Part shown: piece after piece, positions 10,949-19,710 of the stretch
How positions within the stretch are numbered: position 1 is the stretch's first letter
Layout of the letters: each line of letters begins with the position of its first letter
NCBI GenBank assembly: GCA_035405645.1
Contig: DAONJL010000003.1
Location: 75,841 to 139,840 of the forward strand
Direction of reading: 5' to 3'
Length of the DNA: 64,000 bases
Source of the DNA: DAONJL01 sp035405645 [NCBI: bacterium]
GTDB lineage: Bacteria; JAGOBX01; DAONJL01
Program-made: the position numbers and the translations under genes
Notes under the pieces: generated by a model
Told to the model about the DNA's origin: nothing
Databases searched by the model: none
What the model saw: the letters and a program-made list of their open reading frames with translations, nothing else

Positions 10949-13900
10949 GTGAATAGTATATTAAATAGATACAAAATTCTTAAATATGTGTTTATAATAT
11001 TGTATGCGATAATACTATTCTCATCAAATGCATTTTCAAAAGGAACACTTGAAAATACCTTAATCCGACAGAATTTTTATATCAAAGCAGGAAATACAGT
11101 ATTAACCACAGGCAATCCAATTCCTTCCGATACTTATGTCAAACCTGTATATGGCGTAATCTGGCTTGATACATTACCAGCAAGACCAATAGAAGGAAAC
11201 AGTGAAATATACCAATTAGTTCCACAAAATTTTGGGTATTTCACTTATTATTTTACCAATTGTGCAAATACTTTTGATACGATATTTATAACAGCAAAAG
11301 ATTGGGTATATTTCGGCGATGCAGGTGACAATTGGCAAATAGAAATCTGGGATATAAGTTTGACAAATCAATTAGGCGATAGTGAAGCGAAAATAAGTAA
11401 TATTGCACCTGATAGCACGGTTGGTTTTAAAGTAAAAATAAAAGTAAATGAAAATGCAAAAAAGAATAGTGCTGGCAGTTGTATTATAAAGATTCGCACA
11501 AATAGTTCACCGGCTAATATTTATTCAGGTGATAATTATCGAAATTATGGTGGTTATTCGCAAATAACTGATTTTGATGATAATGAAACAAGTTACATAA
11601 AAGTAATAGTGCCAGAAATAAGAATCACAACACCAGAAGATAAAGCAAATACAATAGTTCCAATAATAAAAATATCAGGCACAGCAATAAATGTAAGTAC
11701 AGGTGATACTATTGAATTATTTACAAATAATATTTTACAAAGTATTACGAATATTACAGCAGATAGTACCTGGTCTGGCACAGTAGCTTTAAACAGCATT
11801 GGTGATAGTATAACAGCAAAAATAACGGATAAATTTGGCAATATCAATTATGATACAATAACAATTTCATATTTTGGGATAATAATAACAACCCCGCAAA
11901 ATTATTATGATACCTGTCAACTACCATTAAATATTTATGGCACAGTTGCGAATTGTATGCCAGGTGATTCTATTGGTATATATTATAAAGGCACGATTTA
12001 TCAGGATACTGTAGAAGTTCAGTCAGATTATACTTGGTATGGCACATCAACATTAACTGATTATAATGATACAATACTAATAATAATTCGCGATAGATAT
12101 AATCGTAGTGATTCAATTATTTTGATAGTGAATTATTATGATACACCAACAGTAAGAATAAATGAACCAATAACAGGTTATGACACAATAGTAAGTTCGG
12201 TAAAGATAAAAGGTAGAACTTATGAAACAGATAGTGGCGATACAATAGAATTATTTGTAAATGGAAATTATCAGACAGAAACCAATCTTTTGAATTATGA
12301 TGGTGAATTTGAATTAATTGCACAATTAGTCAATGAGACTAATTTTATTGTAGTAAAATTAACCGACCAATTTAATAGAACTGCTTATGATACAATAATC
12401 ATTTATTATTTTGATGAATTAAAAATCTCTATTATTTCGCCAGTAAGAACAAATAATGTTTATGATACAAATGTTGATTTATTGACTATTACTGGCACCA
12501 CGAAAAATAATAGGATTGGGGATAGTATATATATTTATGTGAATAATGAATTGAGAGATACATTTATATTACAAAATGTTTTTGATGATTCATTTGTAGT
12601 CAATAATTTACAAATTAAGCCAGAGACAAATGTAATACTAGTTAAATTAGTTGATAGATTTAAACGAGAAGCATTTGATACAATATTTGTAAATTATTTT
12701 GGCGAATTAAAAGTAAAGATATTAGAGCCAGAAAATTATTATGATACATTTGCAAATACAATTATGATTACAGGCACAGCAGAACAATGTAAAGTAGGTG
12801 ATACAGTAAATATTTATTACAATAATGTATTGCAGACAAGTGTAAGTGTTGGTGCTGATTTTAGATTTTTTGCAAATGTAAATTTATCAACTTATAGTGG
12901 AGAAATAAAAGTCGTTTTAATCGACAAATTTAATAGGACAGCAATTGATACGATAATAGTAAATTATTTTGGCGAATTAGAAGTAAAGATAAAACAACCA
13001 GATGATAAATATACCACATCAGTTGAAATAATAACAATAGCAGGAACAAGTGAAAATAGTGATAAAAATGATACAATTGAAATTTTTGTCAATCAGCAAT
13101 TAAATACCAGGATAACATTAACACAATATAGTGATAATTGGAGTGGAACTGTTTTATTAGCAAATGTAAATAATCAGGTAGTAGTAAAATTAACTGATAA
13201 ATTTAATAGAACAGCTTATGATACGATAACAGTGATATACTTGAATGACCCACCAGAATTAGAAATAAAAGAACCAATAAATGATACGCGAGTAAATAAA
13301 TTACCAGTTAAATTAGTATGTGAAGTCCGTGATAATTTTGATACGCCAGAGCAAATAGAGATTTTATATAATCAGACAATAGAAACAGGTTTAGTAAATA
13401 ATTCAGGTATTGCAATAATTTACTTAAATAATTTAATTTCAGATAGTAGAAATATTATTCAGATTAAAGCACGAGATAAGCAAGGAAATGAAGATTCAGC
13501 AGAATTAAGAATTATCTATGATATAACATCACCAGAAATAAACATAACAAGTCCAATAGAAAATGAAGAGATAATTACAAATTCATTTAATTTGAAAGGG
13601 AACATTAAAGATAATTTTGACACACCAATAATATTAGTAATTCAAGAAAAATCAGGCTATTATGCTGAATTTACAATATCACCCTCAACAAACGGCGAAT
13701 TTAATCTGAATATACCATTAAGTGATAGTGATGGATATAGATATTATACATTAAGTTGCACAGATGTAGCAGGCAATACAACAATAAAAGAGATAACGAT
13801 TATTTATTTACCAACATTACCACCAGCAGTTGATTATGTGAAATATACAATATTAGAAATGTATGATACAGGCAACAAGATATTATTAGAATGGAAGATA

Positions 13901-15220
13901 TTTACACAAAATTTACCGATTATAAATACTATTGCTGGTTATAATATTTATCGCGAAGAAAATTCAGTATTAGTAAAATTAAATAGTGGATTAGTAGATC
14001 ATTTGACAGGTGGAGAATATAACGGTTCATTTATAGTTGATTGTAAAGCAAATGAAGAGTATAAATTTATGATTGAGACAATAGATAAATTTTCGAGAAC
14101 AAGTGCAAAGAAGAGTATAGAAATAAGTGGTATAGGACAACCAGAAAATATTAGAATCAGAGGATATACATATCCAGATACAACATTAATAAGAGTATTA
14201 ATATTAAATGAAAATGCTGAAACAACAACACAATTTGATAATTATATAGCAACAATCTCAATCATTAAAAAAGGAAAAGGTAAATTTAATTCAGATACAG
14301 CAATAATAAGAAATAGTAATGCAGAGTTTGAGTATTCAACAACAGAAAATAATTTAATCATAGTTGAAGTAAGTATAATAAATAAGAAATTTAAAGGATT
14401 TATTTTCTTAAGGAAATATCCAGAGCAAATACCAGTTGTATTAGTTGGTGAAGAATATAAGAATAGTATTGGCTTAATAGCAGTAAATTCAGATGATTTT
14501 GATAATCATTATAATTTATACAAATTGTTGATAAAGAATTTTGAGAATCAATTTGAAAATGAATATATCAGTATGGAGCGAGCAAATGCACATATTTCAT
14601 CAATTTCATTATTTAAACCAACAATAAATGCAACAGGTGGAAATGTAATAACAGCACATAAATATTATGTAAGAGATAAACAGGATAGAGAGATACATAA
14701 TTTACCAAAGCCAATACAAATAATAATTACTTATAATGATAAAAATAATGACGGAATAATAGATGGAACAGAAGGACAATATAATATAAATGAGACATCA
14801 TTAAAAATGTATTATTTGAATGAACAGAGTGAGAAATGGGAATTATTACCTGATGCTGTATTGGATAAAGAAAATAACTATATGAGCGCAGAAGTAACAC
14901 ATTTTTCAATTTATTCAATAATCGGAACAGTTTTAGATACAGGCATAACAAATGTAATAGTATATCCAAATCCATTTAAGCCAGGTATTGATGCATCGCA
15001 TAAATATGTAACATTTGATAATATAGTGCCTGGCACGAAATTAAGAATATTTAATGTCGTAGGTCAGTTAATAAGTGAAGCAATAGCACCAGCAGGTGCA
15101 TATCAGATGCGTTGGGATGGTAAAAATGATTACGGACAGAATGTAGCATCTGGCGTATATTTGTATTTATTAGAATTTAACAATCAGCGTAAAATCGGAA
15201 AGATAATATTGGTAAGATAA
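10949..15220 (+). CDS. Secreted Ig-repeat protein with FN3 domain and FlgD-like C-terminal module
   Basis: A GTG start gives a signal peptide (hydrophobic about 12-30, cleavage near NAFS) on a 1423-residue protein. After an N-terminal beta domain, about eight Ig-like repeats of 85-95 residues run from nucleotide 11620 to 13810. Many end in (Y/F)DTI.VNYF and are related to the repeats in the giant protein upstream. An FN3 domain follows at about 13830-14130. The final 90 residues (from VIVYPNPFKP to GKIILVR) form the FlgD-like Ig module, with a WDGKNDYGQNVASGVYLY core. This module is used as a C-terminal surface-sorting or anchoring tag in several diderm phyla. No enzyme domain was seen. It is likely a cell-surface adhesin or structural protein. 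Confidence 0.8.
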   Translation: MNSILNRYKILKYVFIILYAIILFSSNAFSKGTLENTLIRQNFYIKAGNTVLTTGNPIPSDTYVKPVYGVIWLDTLPARPIEGNSEIYQLVPQNFGYFTYYFTNCANTFDTIFITAKDWVYFGDAGDNWQIEIWDISLTNQLGDSEAKISNIAPDSTVGFKVKIKVNENAKKNSAGSCIIKIRTNSSPANIYSGDNYRNYGGYSQITDFDDNETSYIKVIVPEIRITTPEDKANTIVPIIKISGTAINVSTGDTIELFTNNILQSITNITADSTWSGTVALNSIGDSITAKITDKFGNINYDTITISYFGIIITTPQNYYDTCQLPLNIYGTVANCMPGDSIGIYYKGTIYQDTVEVQSDYTWYGTSTLTDYNDTILIIIRDRYNRSDSIILIVNYYDTPTVRINEPITGYDTIVSSVKIKGRTYETDSGDTIELFVNGNYQTETNLLNYDGEFELIAQLVNETNFIVVKLTDQFNRTAYDTIIIYYFDELKISIISPVRTNNVYDTNVDLLTITGTTKNNRIGDSIYIYVNNELRDTFILQNVFDDSFVVNNLQIKPETNVILVKLVDRFKREAFDTIFVNYFGELKVKILEPENYYDTFANTIMITGTAEQCKVGDTVNIYYNNVLQTSVSVGADFRFFANVNLSTYSGEIKVVLIDKFNRTAIDTIIVNYFGELEVKIKQPDDKYTTSVEIITIAGTSENSDKNDTIEIFVNQQLNTRITLTQYSDNWSGTVLLANVNNQVVVKLTDKFNRTAYDTITVIYLNDPPELEIKEPINDTRVNKLPVKLVCEVRDNFDTPEQIEILYNQTIETGLVNNSGIAIIYLNNLISDSRNIIQIKARDKQGNEDSAELRIIYDITSPEINITSPIENEEIITNSFNLKGNIKDNFDTPIILVIQEKSGYYAEFTISPSTNGEFNLNIPLSDSDGYRYYTLSCTDVAGNTTIKEITIIYLPTLPPAVDYVKYTILEMYDTGNKILLEWKIFTQNLPIINTIAGYNIYREENSVLVKLNSGLVDHLTGGEYNGSFIVDCKANEEYKFMIETIDKFSRTSAKKSIEISGIGQPENIRIRGYTYPDTTLIRVLILNENAETTTQFDNYIATISIIKKGKGKFNSDTAIIRNSNAEFEYSTTENNLIIVEVSIINKKFKGFIFLRKYPEQIPVVLVGEEYKNSIGLIAVNSDDFDNHYNLYKLLIKNFENQFENEYISMERANAHISSISLFKPTINATGGNVITAHKYYVRDKQDREIHNLPKPIQIIITYNDKNNDGIIDGTEGQYNINETSLKMYYLNEQSEKWELLPDAVLDKENNYMSAEVTHFSIYSIIGTVLDTGITNVIVYPNPFKPGIDASHKYVTFDNIVPGTKLRIFNVVGQLISEAIAPAGAYQMRWDGKNDYGQNVASGVYLYLLEFNNQRKIGKIILVR

Positions 15221-15431
15221 GAGGTGATTAATTCAATAAGATAAATTTATTTTGTAAAAAAATTTTTAAATTTATCATTTGTAAATTAATGCGGAAAAAA
15301 TAGGTAAATTTTTCAAATAAAAATATTGCAATTTGAAAAATATAAATATATAATTTTTATTAAAACATAATTCTCAAAAAAATACACACAACAAAAATAT
15401 AATTTTTTTCATAGCATAAAAAAATAAATTC

Positions 15432-15440
15432 TGTTATAAT
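15432..15440 (+). promoter_or_regulatory. Extended -10 promoter before rtcB
   Basis: TGTTATAAT is an extended -10 (TGn-TATAAT). No good -35 lies at the expected distance. The start codon follows 36 bp downstream with a GAGAGAG ribosome binding site. The rest of 15221-15475 is featureless AT-rich sequence, apart from an isolated GAGGTGATTAA at its left edge. Confidence 0.5.
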
Positions 15441-15475
15441 ATATAATAGTTCCCAAAACAAAAGAGAGAGAAAAA

Positions 15476-16906
15476 ATGAAACACCAAATTTCATTTAAAG
15501 AAAAAAGAAAAAATTGTTATTCACTTGAATTTGAAAATAAAGAGATAGAAGTATTAGTTTATTTAAGCGAGAAATTATTAAAAGAATTTGGCGAAGAAGA
15601 ATCATTGATTCAGTTAATAAATGCGTCAAAATTAAAAGGCGTAATATCACCAGTAATAGGAATGCCAGATATTCATACAGGTTTTGGATTGCCAATCGGC
15701 GGAGTGCTTGCTACTGATTATAATAATGGAATAGTATCAGCAGGTGCAGTTGGTTATGATATAAATTGCGGAGTGCGTGTATTAAACACAAAAATACATT
15801 CATCAAATTTAGATAAAGAAAAATTAAGAAAGATATTATTAGAAATAACAAAAAGAGTTCCATTAGGCGTAGGCAAGGAAAGTCCTTATAAAGAATTAAG
15901 GAAAATAGATATAGAAGGAATAGCGTATAGTGGTGTAAAATATGTGATAAATATGGGGTTTGGTAGAGAAGCAGATTTAGAAAAAATAGAGAGTAATGGA
16001 AATATAATTTGTGATAATGTAAATGTGTTAAATAAAGAAGAAATCGAAAGAGCAGACCAATTAGGCACATTAGGCGGCGGTAATCATTTTATTGAAATTG
16101 GAAAAATAGAAAAAGTATATGATAAATATATTGCTGATAGATTAGGTTTAGCAGAAGATTACATTTATATTTTAATACATACTGGTAGTCGAGGATTTGG
16201 TCATCAAATAGCAACAGATTATAGCAAAATAATGTGGAATAATTCAGAGAAAAATAAAACACCAGCACCAGTAAAAGGACTTGCCTGTGCACCAATACAT
16301 TCAAAAGATGGTGAAGATTATTTGAATGCAATGGCAATCGCAGCAAATTACGCATTTGCAAATAGAGAAATAATAACACATTTAGTAAGAGAAGCATTTG
16401 TAAAAGTATTTAAAGATAGTGAAGAAAAAATTGGATTAAATTTGGTTTATGATGTAGCTCATAATATAGCAAAAAAAGAAATGTATAATAATAGAATGAT
16501 GTTAATTCATAGAAAAGGAGCGACACGCGCATTACCAGCGGGCAATAAAGAAATACCAGCAATATATAGAGATATTGGTCAACCAGCAATTATACCAGGT
16601 AGTATGGGCACAGCATCATATATAGTAATAGGAACCGAACAAATAAAAGAGACATTTAATTCAGTAAATCACGGCGCAGGAAGAACAATGTCCAGAACAC
16701 AGGCATTCAAAAATTTAACAACAGACGATTTATTAAAGCAGACAAAAGATATTGTTTTAATAGCAGATAATTTGAAAAAGATAATAGATGAAGCTCCATC
16801 AGCATATAAGAATATAGATGAAGTTGTATGGACATTAGTTGATGCTGGTTTAACAAAGCCGATTGTGCGATTTATACCAATGGCAGTGTTAAAAGGCGAG
16901 GAATAA
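15476..16906 (+). CDS. rtcB: RNA-splicing ligase RtcB
   Basis: RtcB joins RNA 2',3'-cyclic phosphate (3'-phosphate) ends to 5'-OH ends using GTP and manganese, in tRNA/RNA repair in the cytoplasm. The 476-residue length is normal for the family. Metal ligands are visible as D95 and C98 in AVGYDINCGV, H204 in LGGGNHF, H235 in HTGSRG and H329 in YDVAHN. The guanylylated histidine is H399 in VNHGAGR. No archease or RtcA gene lies nearby. The methyltransferase downstream may share the transcript. Confidence 0.95.
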   Translation: MKHQISFKEKRKNCYSLEFENKEIEVLVYLSEKLLKEFGEEESLIQLINASKLKGVISPVIGMPDIHTGFGLPIGGVLATDYNNGIVSAGAVGYDINCGVRVLNTKIHSSNLDKEKLRKILLEITKRVPLGVGKESPYKELRKIDIEGIAYSGVKYVINMGFGREADLEKIESNGNIICDNVNVLNKEEIERADQLGTLGGGNHFIEIGKIEKVYDKYIADRLGLAEDYIYILIHTGSRGFGHQIATDYSKIMWNNSEKNKTPAPVKGLACAPIHSKDGEDYLNAMAIAANYAFANREIITHLVREAFVKVFKDSEEKIGLNLVYDVAHNIAKKEMYNNRMMLIHRKGATRALPAGNKEIPAIYRDIGQPAIIPGSMGTASYIVIGTEQIKETFNSVNHGAGRTMSRTQAFKNLTTDDLLKQTKDIVLIADNLKKIIDEAPSAYKNIDEVVWTLVDAGLTKPIVRFIPMAVLKGEE

Positions 16907-16996
16907 ATTGTTTTCTCATAATATTATTTAAAAAGGTTTATTATTTTTTAGAGGGCTTCCTTAAAAATGTTTTAGAAGTTTTTCCTCAAAGTAAAA

Positions 16997-17668
16997 ATGG
17001 AATTAAATAAAGAAATAATTATAACAAATCAAGATATAGAAAAATACCAGAGATTTGATTTATTACAGAAAAAAGATTTATATAAAGTTTCAATAGATAG
17101 TTTGTTATTAATCGAATATGTAATAAGAAATATTTTTAATAAGCCAATAAAAAATGAAATAAATGTATTAGATATAGGTTCTGGAAATGGAGTATTAGAT
17201 ATAATAACCTGTGATATACTAAAAAATGAAAGAATAAAATTTTATGGAATAGAAATACAAAGAAGTTTATATGAATTATCAAGAGAAAATTTAAAAAAGT
17301 TTGGATTAGAAAAACAAATTGAATTTATAAATATGGATATAAATAAATATAGAAAAGAGCAGAAATTAAGATTTGATGTGTTAATAAGTAATCCACCATT
17401 TTATCCTAAATCTGAAAGTTTACTTTCACCAAATGAATCAAATCAAATAGCAAAATTTGAAATAAAATTAACGATAGAACAATTATTTGAAAATAGTGTT
17501 GGATTATTAAAAGATGGAGGAATTTTTTGTTTTATTAATATTTTGAAAAATTATAAAATAATATCCTCTCTCATTAAAAAATTTAATTTTAAAATTTTAA
17601 ACATTTCAAAAATCAAATTTTTTAATCAAAAAGAAACAAATAAAATAATTTGTCACTTAAAAAAATAA
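16997..17668 (+). CDS. N6-adenine methyltransferase, TrmN6-like (tRNA1-Val A37)
   Basis: This 223-residue class I SAM-dependent methyltransferase shows the SAM-binding LDIGSGNG motif (about 54-61) and the NPPF catalytic motif (about 132-135), typical of N6-adenine and N5-glutamine methyltransferases. The N-terminal RFDLLQKKDLYKVSIDSLLL segment is TrmN6-like. The probable substrate is tRNA1(Val) A37. The start lacks a clear Shine-Dalgarno. It follows rtcB by 90 bp and converges with the small gene on the other strand, leaving one base between the stops. RNA substrate assignment is by family resemblance only. Confidence 0.75.
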   Translation: MELNKEIIITNQDIEKYQRFDLLQKKDLYKVSIDSLLLIEYVIRNIFNKPIKNEINVLDIGSGNGVLDIITCDILKNERIKFYGIEIQRSLYELSRENLKKFGLEKQIEFINMDINKYRKEQKLRFDVLISNPPFYPKSESLLSPNESNQIAKFEIKLTIEQLFENSVGLLKDGGIFCFINILKNYKIISSLIKKFNFKILNISKIKFFNQKETNKIICHLKK

Positions 17669-17669
17669 A

Positions 17670-17984
17670 TTACAATAATTCTACTATTTTTGGCGATTTT
17701 AAATTTGCCTGAGCACTCATCGCAGCAGCTGGATTTGCTAATAACATAGTAATAAGTTCACGAACAATTTTTGATGCTTCTTTAATTACTGGTGGCTGAT
17801 TATTAGCAGCCAGTAAATTTTCATTTGTTATTTCAACAATGTCATTATCTAAATTGACATTTGTTGATTGGCTGCTTTCTGGCGGTGATGTTGTTTTTGA
17901 TGCTTTTGCTGGTTCGTTCTCCTTAACCTGCTGCTCTGCTAATAGCCGAGCTGCTTGCTCAATCCTTATGTTGTTAACTTCCAT
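17670..17984 (-). CDS. Small hypothetical protein with flagellin-like C-terminal tail
   Basis: The protein has 104 residues: a helical N-terminus (IEQAARLLAEQQV), a Pro/Ser/Thr-rich linker at about 25-45, and a helical C-terminus ending AAAMSAQANLKSPKIVELL. That tail recalls the A.LAQAN..P..VL.LL ending of flagellins and related small motility proteins, but the resemblance is short. No signal peptide or membrane segment is present. It has a consensus promoter and an exceptionally strong ribosome binding site (CAGGAGGGAGGG), so it is probably well expressed. No confident function. Confidence 0.65.
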   Translation of the reverse strand: MEVNNIRIEQAARLLAEQQVKENEPAKASKTTSPPESSQSTNVNLDNDIVEITNENLLAANNQPPVIKEASKIVRELITMLLANPAAAMSAQANLKSPKIVELL

Positions 17985-18035
17985 ATTATTCCCTCCCTCC
18001 TGTTTGGGCTAATTTTATGGTCTTATTCTATATAT

Positions 18036-18063
18036 ATTATATTACAAAATTTAAAATAGTCAA
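18036..18063 (-). promoter_or_regulatory. Sigma-70-type promoter for the small gene at 17670-17984
   Basis: On the minus strand TTGACT (18063-18058) and a perfect TATAAT (18041-18036) are separated by 16 bp. The start codon lies about 50 bp downstream behind a GGAGGGAGGG ribosome binding site. Confidence 0.7.
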
Positions 18064-18160
18064 GAGAAAAAATGAAATAATTCAGAAAATATCCCAGACA
18101 TGGTATACCCCTTTGCAGCATTACGAATAGTAAGTAAAAAAATTAAAACAAATAAAAGAA

Positions 18161-18452
18161 ATTATTTTTCCATTCACTAAAAACTCTGTAGTATTTACTC
18201 TGCACATTACAGTTTACACATAAAACAAATTCAATCTGCTTTTGGGTTGTGAATTATGAGGAATTCTAATCGTAGGTTTACACCTGTGGCTAATTAAATT
18301 TCAACCTCTTCGTTGTTGTTTTTTGGCAAACTTGTTTTGCTTTTTGCTACGAATAAAATGAATAAATACGAATAATAAATAAGTCACGAATTACCACGAA
18401 TAATAAATAAAAAGAATAACACTAATTATTTTTTCATTCACAAAAAACTCTG
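18161..18452. repeat. Degenerate direct repeats in a noncoding spacer
   Basis: Bases 18161-18188 and 18425-18452 are near-identical 28-mers (about 26 of 28 match), containing CATTCAC.AAAAACTCTG. The spacer 17985-18689 has no gene. It also holds a REP-like palindrome and AT-rich text with repeated ACGAATAATAAATA stretches. Confidence 0.5.
18261..18318 (-). repeat. REP-like palindromic element, inverted relative to 21359-21408
   Basis: Read on the minus strand it gives ACGAAGAGGTTGAA, then TTAGCCACAGGTGTAAACC. This matches the element at 21359 with several substitutions. Both hairpins are partly degraded here. The two copies face each other across the regulator and porin genes. Confidence 0.6.
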
Positions 18453-18561
18453 CAATTTTCACACGGCACTCTGCACACTGCACTATTCACTTTTCACTCT
18501 TCACTAAAACAAGGACTTTAAGGACGTCTGACCCCAAAGAAAAAAAATTTTTAAAAAATAC

Positions 18562-18589
18562 TTGACATTTTGGAAAATTGTGCTATAAT
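18562..18589 (+). promoter_or_regulatory. Consensus sigma-70 promoter for the HTH-receiver regulator
   Basis: Perfect TTGACA (18562-18567) and perfect TATAAT (18584-18589) are separated by 16 bp. This predicts a 5' leader of about 95 nt before the ATG at 18690, whose ribosome binding site is GGAAGGTG. Confidence 0.8.
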
Positions 18590-18689
18590 GGATAATAGAA
18601 AAAAATAAGTTGTTCTGAATTTTGTTGGTTTTTTGGTTTTTTAGTTCGCTGCTTTAATTTTTATTTTTTGGCGTTTTGGAAGGTGTTTT

Positions 18690-19313
18690 ATGAGTTTGAA
18701 AAAAAATGTTGTTCTTATTAAAGATACTATTCTTTCACCACAGGACGCTGCTGAACTATGTTATGTTTCTTCAAGAACAATAAGAAACTGGATAAAAAAT
18801 GAAGGGTTAAAAAGTTTTAAGACACCAGGTGGACAATATAAAATTAGATTAGAAGATTTAAAAGAATTTATAAAGGCAAAAAATTTACCAATGGCTGAAA
18901 TTAATGTTGAAGAAAAATCAAGTGAACTAATAAAGAAAATATTAATTGTTGATGATGATGAAGATATAGTTAATCTTTTAAAAATAAATTTAGAAAATAT
19001 TGGTTTTAAAATAGAGACAGCATCAAATGGCATAGAGGCAGGAACAAAAGTTGTTGAATTTAGACCTGATTTAATTATTCTTGATATTATTATGCCAGAG
19101 ATGGATGGAGTAGAAGCATTAAGATATTTTAGAAATCTTTCATATACAAAAGATAAACCAGTAATTATTTTAACTTCTGTAACAAAGAAGGAAATAATAA
19201 ATAAAGCGACTGAATTAGGAATATCAGCATATTTAATAAAACCAGTTAAGATTGATGCATTAATAATTGAAATTCAAAAAATAATAAATAAAAAATTAGT
19301 TGACAAAAAGTAA
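18690..19313 (+). CDS. Response regulator with N-terminal excisionase/MerR-type HTH and receiver domain
   Basis: In this 207-residue protein, residues about 12-70 form an HTH of the excisionase/MerR type (LSPQDAAELCYVSSRTIRNWI, then TPGGQYKIRLEDLKEFI). Residues about 85-203 form a receiver domain with the acidic pair in VDDDED, phosphoacceptor D132 in LIILDIIMPEMDG, the conserved Thr/Ser in ILTS and Lys in LIKP. The HTH-first order is the reverse of most response regulators. No histidine kinase is adjacent. It is likely a DNA-binding, phosphorylation-controlled regulator. The porin gene downstream is a candidate target, but that is inference. Confidence 0.85.
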   Translation: MSLKKNVVLIKDTILSPQDAAELCYVSSRTIRNWIKNEGLKSFKTPGGQYKIRLEDLKEFIKAKNLPMAEINVEEKSSELIKKILIVDDDEDIVNLLKINLENIGFKIETASNGIEAGTKVVEFRPDLIILDIIMPEMDGVEALRYFRNLSYTKDKPVIILTSVTKKEIINKATELGISAYLIKPVKIDALIIEIQKIINKKLVDKK

Positions 19314-19492
19314 TTTTTATTATAGAAGATATGAATTTAATTTTTTCCAATATATTATAGTGCTTTTAAAAGAACCATTTTTATATTTAATTGGCTGTTA
19401 TGAGATGGTTCATAAATTTGCCCATTAAATATAATATGGCTTTTAAAAGAAAATTATATAATTTTTATATGTTTTAAAATTTTGAGTTTAAA

Positions 19493-19539
19493 ACAGTGAT
19501 GGAAACAGTATTTAATGAAAATACTTTTTCCTTTACTGT
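19493..19539 (+). terminator. Long imperfect hairpin, terminator or attenuator
   Basis: Three stem segments pair in register: ACAGT/ACTGT, GGAAA/TTTCC and AGTATTT/AAATACT, around a 5-base loop. A short T-run follows at 19542-19546. It may end the regulator transcript or act as an attenuator ahead of the mini-ORFs and the porin. The rest of 19314-19492 shows nothing recognisable. Confidence 0.5.
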
Positions 19540-19563
19540 AATTTTTAAAAAAAGGAGGTGAGA

Positions 19564-19620
19564 ATGGAGAGAAAGGAAAAAATTATTAAATATGTTTTTA
19601 AGGAAATAAGAAGAAATTAG
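19564..19620 (+). CDS. Mini-ORF with strong ribosome binding site upstream of the porin (18 residues)
   Basis: AAAGGAGGTGAGA precedes ATG at 19564. The peptide is lysine/arginine-rich (MERKEKIIKYVFKEIRRN). The same frame continues after the TAG to a second ATG. The position, between a hairpin and an exported-protein gene, matches the mini-ORF at 9802. It may be a leader peptide; no homologue was recognised. Confidence 0.4.
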   Translation: MERKEKIIKYVFKEIRRN

Positions 19621-19644
19621 AAAGAAGAAAATAAGCAGAAAAAA

Positions 19645-19686
19645 ATGGAAAAGGAAGAAGTAAAAAAGAAAAATTTTAAAAATTAA
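19645..19686 (+). CDS. Second possible mini-ORF in the porin leader (13 residues)
   Basis: ATG at 19645 is in frame with the preceding mini-ORF and encodes a highly charged 13-residue peptide ending KKKNFKN. It has no strong ribosome binding site of its own. It could be expressed by reinitiation or by readthrough of the TAG at 19618, or be chance in a lysine-rich stretch. Confidence 0.2.
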   Translation: MEKEEVKKKNFKN

Positions 19687-19710
19687 ACTTGTAAGGAGGT
19701 TTTAGAATTT

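Noticed and set aside
15476-16906. Long antisense frames across rtcB, smc and the surface genes
   Set aside because: They are shadows of AT-rich coding sequence, giving Leu/Ile/Tyr/His-rich products without motifs.
17670-17984. Assigning the small protein as a flagellin
   Set aside because: Only the last 20 residues resemble flagellin ends; the length and N-terminus do not fit.
18095-18120. Third copy of the 116-bp right-end repeat (shares ATGGTATACCC)
   Set aside because: Only about 20 bases around a short palindrome resemble the repeat; the rest does not align, so chance is likely.
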